Translations under genes and position numbers: made by a program | NCBI RefSeq assembly: GCF_021134715.1 | Contig: NC_060019.1 | Span: 6,386,001 to 6,450,000, forward strand | Length of the DNA: 64,000 bases | Direction of reading: 5' to 3' | Source: Daphnia pulex | Taxonomy: Eukaryota; Arthropoda; Branchiopoda; Diplostraca; Daphniidae | Notes under the pieces: generated by a model | Databases searched by the model: none | The model's input: the letters and a program-made list of their open reading frames with translations, nothing else | What the model was told of the DNA's origin: nothing | Shown here: positions 59,329 through 64,000 of the stretch, piece after piece | Position numbering within the stretch: position 1 is the stretch's first letter | How the letters are laid out: every line of letters begins with the position of its first letter

Positions 59329-59447
59329 TGTCAGGAGTGGGATTTGAACCCATGCCTTCATTGAAGACCAGAATACTGCAACTTCTCTTATTGAAGCAAG
59401 GATTCCGTCCTTGAGTCTGGCGCCTCAGACCGCTCGGCCATCCTGAC
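59329..59447 (-). tRNA. tRNA-Leu (CAA) with intron, U44
   Basis: Same two changes as U40; no fragment follows (short unit). Confidence 0.83.
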
Positions 59448-59602
59448 CACATCAGATCTACCTAAATTCCTTTGCATTACAGATATGGCATTAAAATTCT
59501 TCTAACTCATTCAAGAGTTCCTTGTCCTAGGCTGTTTATACCAGGACAACCATTGTATTATGTTGTATTGATTTGGAATATGTATTCTCCCAAGTGATTT
59601 CT

Positions 59603-59674
59603 CCCCATATTGTCTAGTGGTTAGGATACCTGGCTCTCACCCAGGAGGCCCGGGTTCAACTCCCGGTATGGGTA
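59603..59674 (+). tRNA. tRNA-Glu (CTC), U45
   Basis: Pair 1-72 is C-T; other stems and boxes are intact (T-loop TTCAACT). Confidence 0.82.
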
Positions 59675-59886
59675 AAGAGGAATGCACAACTTTGCAAGTT
59701 TTGGCCATGTTTGTCAAATACATCTGGCAAACAGTTTCTGCGTTTCCAGAACTATTGCAATCGGCTTGACTTACATACATACGGGCCAAAATCTTTCTAG
59801 TACATTGGATATACTAAGTACATCAGCATGTTTCCATCGAGACTCCTTCAGAAAATGGTTTCTTTGCAAGAAATATCGCCAAGGAA

Positions 59887-61261
59887 CAAGATTCCTTCGG
59901 TAATATCCTTCGGTAATTTTTTTAAACGTTAAAGAGACAGAAAATAAAGGTTATGGTAGATTAATACATACTTTAACGTTTGAAAAATTCTGTTTCCCTT
60001 TATTCTCTTTCATAATTTATTCTTTATCTTTATAACTAATTGACTAATAATCTGTTAATATTATGAGTGGTGCGACTTAGGTGTGGCGGAGGCTTCGCCC
60101 CGCCACCCCACGTCGCACTTCATGTTTAGATTAAGTTTTAGCAATATTTATTACTATAGTAACATGGAATTGGAAAAATTATTAGTTACATATAAACTAT
60201 AAAGAAATGGATGTGGTGTTATAGCAGTTAGATTAAACCACCGCTGAAAAAATCTTAATTCAGGCATATAACCTAAGTGATTTATGATCGGTTCCGAAAT
60301 CGATACCGATGGTAGCGTCGCTAGCGATATTATCATAGATTTACTTCGTCTTTCGTTACATTGTTTGGTGTACACACCAACCGGACCACGCTTTCCCTTA
60401 GACATTATGTCTATGTTAGTCTAATGGTTAGCAACCCGAGCCGCTACTCGTATGGTTCGGGGTTAGAATCTCGATCAAGTCATTTAGGAAATTCAAATTT
60501 GTAACTTTTGAAAAATTACACTTATAAAACTTTCGGAGGTAAATGGAAGTGGAAGATCGGTGGTAACTCTTCACGACCGCCAAAAGATCTTGATGACCGT
60601 AGAGAGGACAAGGGAAGAAGAGAGAGATGACCCAGAGCTTCAAAATGAGTATGATCAAACATTTTTAAAATGTTCCTCAACTTCTTGGTTGATGACTAAC
60701 TGTTAAAAAAAAGGGGAATAGAAATTTTACTTGATCAAAAAATTTATTAAAATCAAGATCATCATTTATTAAAAACAGTAAACAAAAAGAGGAAATAATA
60801 AGAACAATAAAGACGAAATCGAACAAGAACAATAAAAATAAAATCAAATATCATCAAAATATCAATATCATATCATGAAAACTTGTCTTGCTAAGGAAGA
60901 TTCAAACTTTTTTTCTTTTTGTTTACACTGCTGAGCACTCACTGCACTGACAGTTGGAAGGTTAAGCAAACAAAGCGAATTCACTAACTAGGATTCGGCA
61001 ACCAGCTAGGTAACAAATACGCAAATTAAATTTTTAAAACAGTAATTAAAACAAATGAAAAAATCGTTCCGCAATGTATCAAATTTTGACAGAATTATGT
61101 ACAAAATTTGGTGACGATTGGTCATTCAGGGAAGAAACGTATAAAGGAACACTAAATGGACATTAAACCCTCTGAATTTCACTACTAGCTACTACTACCC
61201 TACCCCCTATACCCAACACCCTATATTGTTAAGGACCTTCGTATATAAATATACCTCAGGG
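59887..61261. mobile_element. Unclassified 1375-bp insert with tRNA-like segment, copy 2
   Basis: Nearly identical to 54105-55479 at an offset of exactly 5782 bp, including its hairpin and tRNA-like segment. The flanking array on the right is also shared. Confidence 0.65.
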
Positions 61262-61381
61262 ATAAGAAATTACATCTATGTCAATTATTCATGTGTGAAC
61301 GAAAAAGAAATGAACAACTATATTTTACCTAAAGAGTAACATTTGTGTAGATTAGCTAAGAAATAGCTATAATAGCTAAAC

Positions 61382-61453
61382 TGCGATGGCCGTGAATTGA
61401 ACTCGGGTCAATTGCTTGGAAGTCAACTATGCTAACCACTATACTACAATGGC
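61382..61453 (-). tRNA. tRNA-Gly (TCC), degenerate, before U46
   Basis: Duplicate of 55600. Confidence 0.58.
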
Positions 61454-61638
61454 TTGACGTTACTTAGCGTCATCATTTCCGTATTGTCACATCTTTTTGA
61501 ATTACAGAAAATTGACCAGTATTACCACTTGATGACATTGTATCGTGGTACATTAAGCATTCTCTATCACTATATCAAAGCAATCTCTCTAATTATTTTG
61601 CAACGCGATGATCATGTGTATTCAGAAAATGATATGTT

Positions 61639-61757
61639 TGTCAGGAGTGGGATTTGAACCCACGCCTTCATTGAAGACCAAAATACTACAACTTCTCTTA
61701 TTGAAGCAAGGATTCCGTCCGTGAGACTGGCGCCTTAGACCACTCGGCCATCCTGAC
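61639..61757 (-). tRNA. tRNA-Leu scaffold with CAC anticodon, before U46
   Basis: Duplicate of 55857. Confidence 0.65.
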
Positions 61758-62108
61758 CACATCAGATCTACCTAAATTCCTTTGCCCTACAGATGTGGCA
61801 TTAAAATTCTTCTAACTCATTCAAGAGTTCCTTGCCCTAGGCGATTTATACCAGGACAACAATTGTATTACGTTCTATTGCGTTTTAATATGTATTTTTT
61901 CTTAATATGTATTTTCTTGAGTCTGGTGCCTAAGACCGCTCGGCCATCCTGACCTCATCAGATCTACCTAAATTCCTTTGCATTACAGATGTGGGATTAA
62001 AACTCTTCTAACTCATTCAAGAGTTCCTTGTCCTAGGCTGTTTATACCAGGACAACAATTGTATTATGTTGTATTGCATTGGAATATGTATTTTCCAAAA
62101 GGATTTCA

Positions 62109-62180
62109 TCCCTTACTGTCTAGTGGTTAGGATCCCTGGCTCTCACCCAGGAGGCCCGGGTTCAATTCCCGGTATGGGAA
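62109..62180 (+). tRNA. tRNA-Glu (CTC), U46
   Basis: Acceptor TCCCTTA; D-stem change as U42. Confidence 0.72.
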
Positions 62181-62538
62181 AAGAGGAATGTAACATTTTG
62201 CAAGTTTTGGCCATTTTTGTCAAATATGTCTGGAAAACAGTTTCTGCGTTTCCAGAACTATTGCAATCGGCTTGACTTACATACATACGAGCCAAAATCT
62301 ATCTAGTAAATTGGATATACTAATTACATCAGCATGTTTCCATCGAGACTCCTTAAGAAAATGGTTTCTTTGCAAGAAATATCGCCAAGAAATAAGAAAT
62401 TACATCTATGTCAATTATTCATATGTGAACGAAAAAGAAATGAACAACTATATTTTACCTAAAGAGTAACATTTGTGTTAATTGACTTCAATTCCGTAGG
62501 TTGACTAGTCTGCTAAGAAATAGCAATAAAAGCTAAAC

Positions 62539-62610
62539 TGCGATGGCCGAGAATCGAACTCGGGTCAATTGCTTGGAAGGCAACTATGCTAACCACTATA
62601 CCACCATCGC
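62539..62610 (-). tRNA. tRNA-Gly (TCC), U46
   Basis: Consensus copy. Confidence 0.92.
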
Positions 62611-62786
62611 TTGACGTAAGTTAGCGTCATCATTTCCGGATATTCACATCTTTTTAAATTACAGATAATCGACCAGTATTACCACTTGATGACCTTGTAT
62701 CGTGGTACATTAAGCATTCTCTATCACTATATCACTCTAATTATGTTGCAACGCGATGATCATGTGTATTCAGATAACGATATGTT

Positions 62787-62905
62787 TGTCAGGAGTGGGA
62801 TTTGAACCCACGCCTTCATTGAGGACCAGAATACTGCAACTTTTCTTATTGAAGCAAGTATTCCGTCCTTGAGTCTGGCGCCTTAGACAGCTCGGCCATC
62901 CTGAC
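62787..62905 (-). tRNA. tRNA-Leu (CAA) with intron, U46
   Basis: One D-arm change, one variable-arm change and intron changes. Confidence 0.8.
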
Positions 62906-63060
62906 CACATCAGATCTATCTAAATTCCTTTGTCGTACAGATGTGGCATTAAAATTCTTCTAACTCATTCAAGAGTTCCTTGTCCTAGGTTGTTTATACC
63001 AGGACAACCATTGTATTATGTTGTATTGATATGGAATATGTATTTTCCCCAGCGATTGCA

Positions 63061-63132
63061 TCCCATATTGTCTAGTGGTTAGGATACCTGGCTCTCACCC
63101 AGGAGGCCCGGGTTTAATTCCCGGTATGGGAA
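63061..63132 (+). tRNA. tRNA-Glu (CTC), U47
   Basis: Canonical stems, but the T-loop is TTTAATT (C56 is T). Last tRNA of the window. Confidence 0.82.
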
Positions 63133-63449
63133 AAGAGGAATGTAAAATTTTGCAAGTTTTGGCCATTTTTGTCAAATACATCTGGCAAACAGTTTCTGCG
63201 TTTCCAGAACTATTCCAATCGGCTTGACTTACATACATACGAGCCAAAATCTTTCTAGTACATTGGATATACTAAGTACATCAGCATGTTTCCATCGAGA
63301 CTCCTTCAGAAAATGGTTTCTTTGCAAGAAATATCGCCAAGGAATAAGAAATTACATCTATGTCAATTATTCATGTGTGAACGAAAAAGAAATGAACAAC
63401 TATATTTTACCTAAAGAGTAACATTTGTGTAAATTGACTTCAATTCCGT

Positions 63450-64000
63450 ATTAAGAAAACTTTTGATTTCGAATCTAGATTGAGGTGTCGCCGTGGCAGT
63501 TAAAGCAACTATGCTCACTGATGGAAACGACGATTTCAAAAGGCCCAACTTGAGGTTGTTGCAATCTGCTCAGCCGACGAGCGGATTCGACCAAGCAGAT
63601 TGTTTACGTTACATGACTAAACGAATACACGACACAAGGGATTCTTAAAAACATATTTATTGGGGACACTACGCGGAACAGGCCAGGTGTTAACCAAAGC
63701 CATCCCTCAGACTTGCTTACGAAAGTAAGACTTACTCAACACACATAACCGACAGGTTACTGACGGGAGACGACCGACGAGAGACGACGACTGACTACAC
63801 ATAGTCGCTGGCCAGCTTACAACAGTTACGCCCTCTGACGGTACAACAACACGGTAGGGTTCTCACATACGCACACAGATGGGGTGACGGGACAGATTAG
63901 ATGGACGCAGACGAGCCGTCTGCAACATTCGGCCCTTCCTGACTCGATTTGACACCAACATACAAGCACACAAACAAAACTATTTACATATGATACATGC
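63450..64000. other. Non-array flank, possibly an LTR-type element on -
   Basis: Sequence character changes abruptly: higher GC and no array similarity. On -, an AATAAA signal lies near 63650-63665 and a stretch between about 63550 and 63960 is bounded by TG...CA-like ends, as in an LTR. I see no coding domain and no second LTR in the window, so this is only a guess. No tRNA or host gene is visible. Confidence 0.3.

Larger units (their letters stand above)
55480..59886. repeat. Tandem tRNA array, block D (rest of U41 to U45)
   Basis: The array resumes in the spacer before a degenerate Gly gene. U42-U44 correspond to U39-U41 at an offset of about 6166 bp. U44 is a short unit. The block ends at the second 1375-bp insert. 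Confidence 0.92.
61262..63449. repeat. Tandem tRNA array, block E (rest of U45 to U47)
   Basis: Last units of the array. U46 is short. The array stops inside the Glu-Gly spacer of U47 at about 63449. Confidence 0.9.

Noticed and set aside
1-63449. Mitochondrial or bacterial origin
   Set aside because: The Leu genes carry an intron after base 37, tRNA bodies have full eukaryotic A and B boxes, CCA is not encoded, and eukaryotic transposons are nested in the array.

Overview
The window is almost entirely one tandem array of nuclear tRNA genes. I read it as animal, probably arthropod, DNA. It is AT-rich, its tRNA-Leu(CAA) genes carry introns as eukaryotic Leu(CAA) genes do, and it holds TA-flanked Tc1/mariner-type elements plus a decayed Ty3/gypsy retrotransposon. 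A crustacean such as Daphnia would fit, but nothing here proves a genus. I see no convincing protein-coding host gene.

The basic unit is about 1158 bp: tRNA-Glu(CTC) on +, tRNA-Gly(TCC) on -, intron-containing tRNA-Leu(CAA) on -, then a 38-nt copy of only the 5' exon of tRNA-Leu (-), inside a roughly 196-bp tandem duplication of the Leu upstream flank. Short units of about 962 bp have lost one copy of that 196-bp segment. I count 47 forward Glu loci plus one inverted Glu, 44 Gly and 44 Leu (136 tRNA loci), and 42 Leu 5'-exon fragments. Unit numbers (U1-U47) follow the forward Glu copies.

Layout: 1-34930, array (U1-U31) with a small inversion at 19737-19874. 34931-38611, non-array block with a gypsy fossil. 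38612-43954, array (U32-U36) with a 210-bp MITE at 41322. 43955-47631, second copy of the non-array block. 47632-52680, array (U37-U41). 52683-54036, a long-inverted-repeat Tc1/mariner-like element with tRNA-like sequence in both arms. 54105-55479 and 59887-61261, two copies of an unclassified insert that also holds a tRNA-like segment. 55480-59886 and 61262-63449, more array (U42-U47). 63450-64000, non-array flank, possibly the edge of an LTR element.

The array evolved by unequal exchange at several scales: single units, 2.3-kb dimers, a 9.02-kb duplication and a 6-kb duplication. Copies are not equivalent. Only about five Glu copies look fully canonical, whereas many Gly and Leu copies do. 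Several copies changed anticodon: Leu CAA to TAA (two copies), Leu CAA to CAC (three copies) and Gly TCC to TCT (one copy). These anticodon shifts, and the Leu 5'-exon fragments that appear to serve as exchange points, are the most interesting content.
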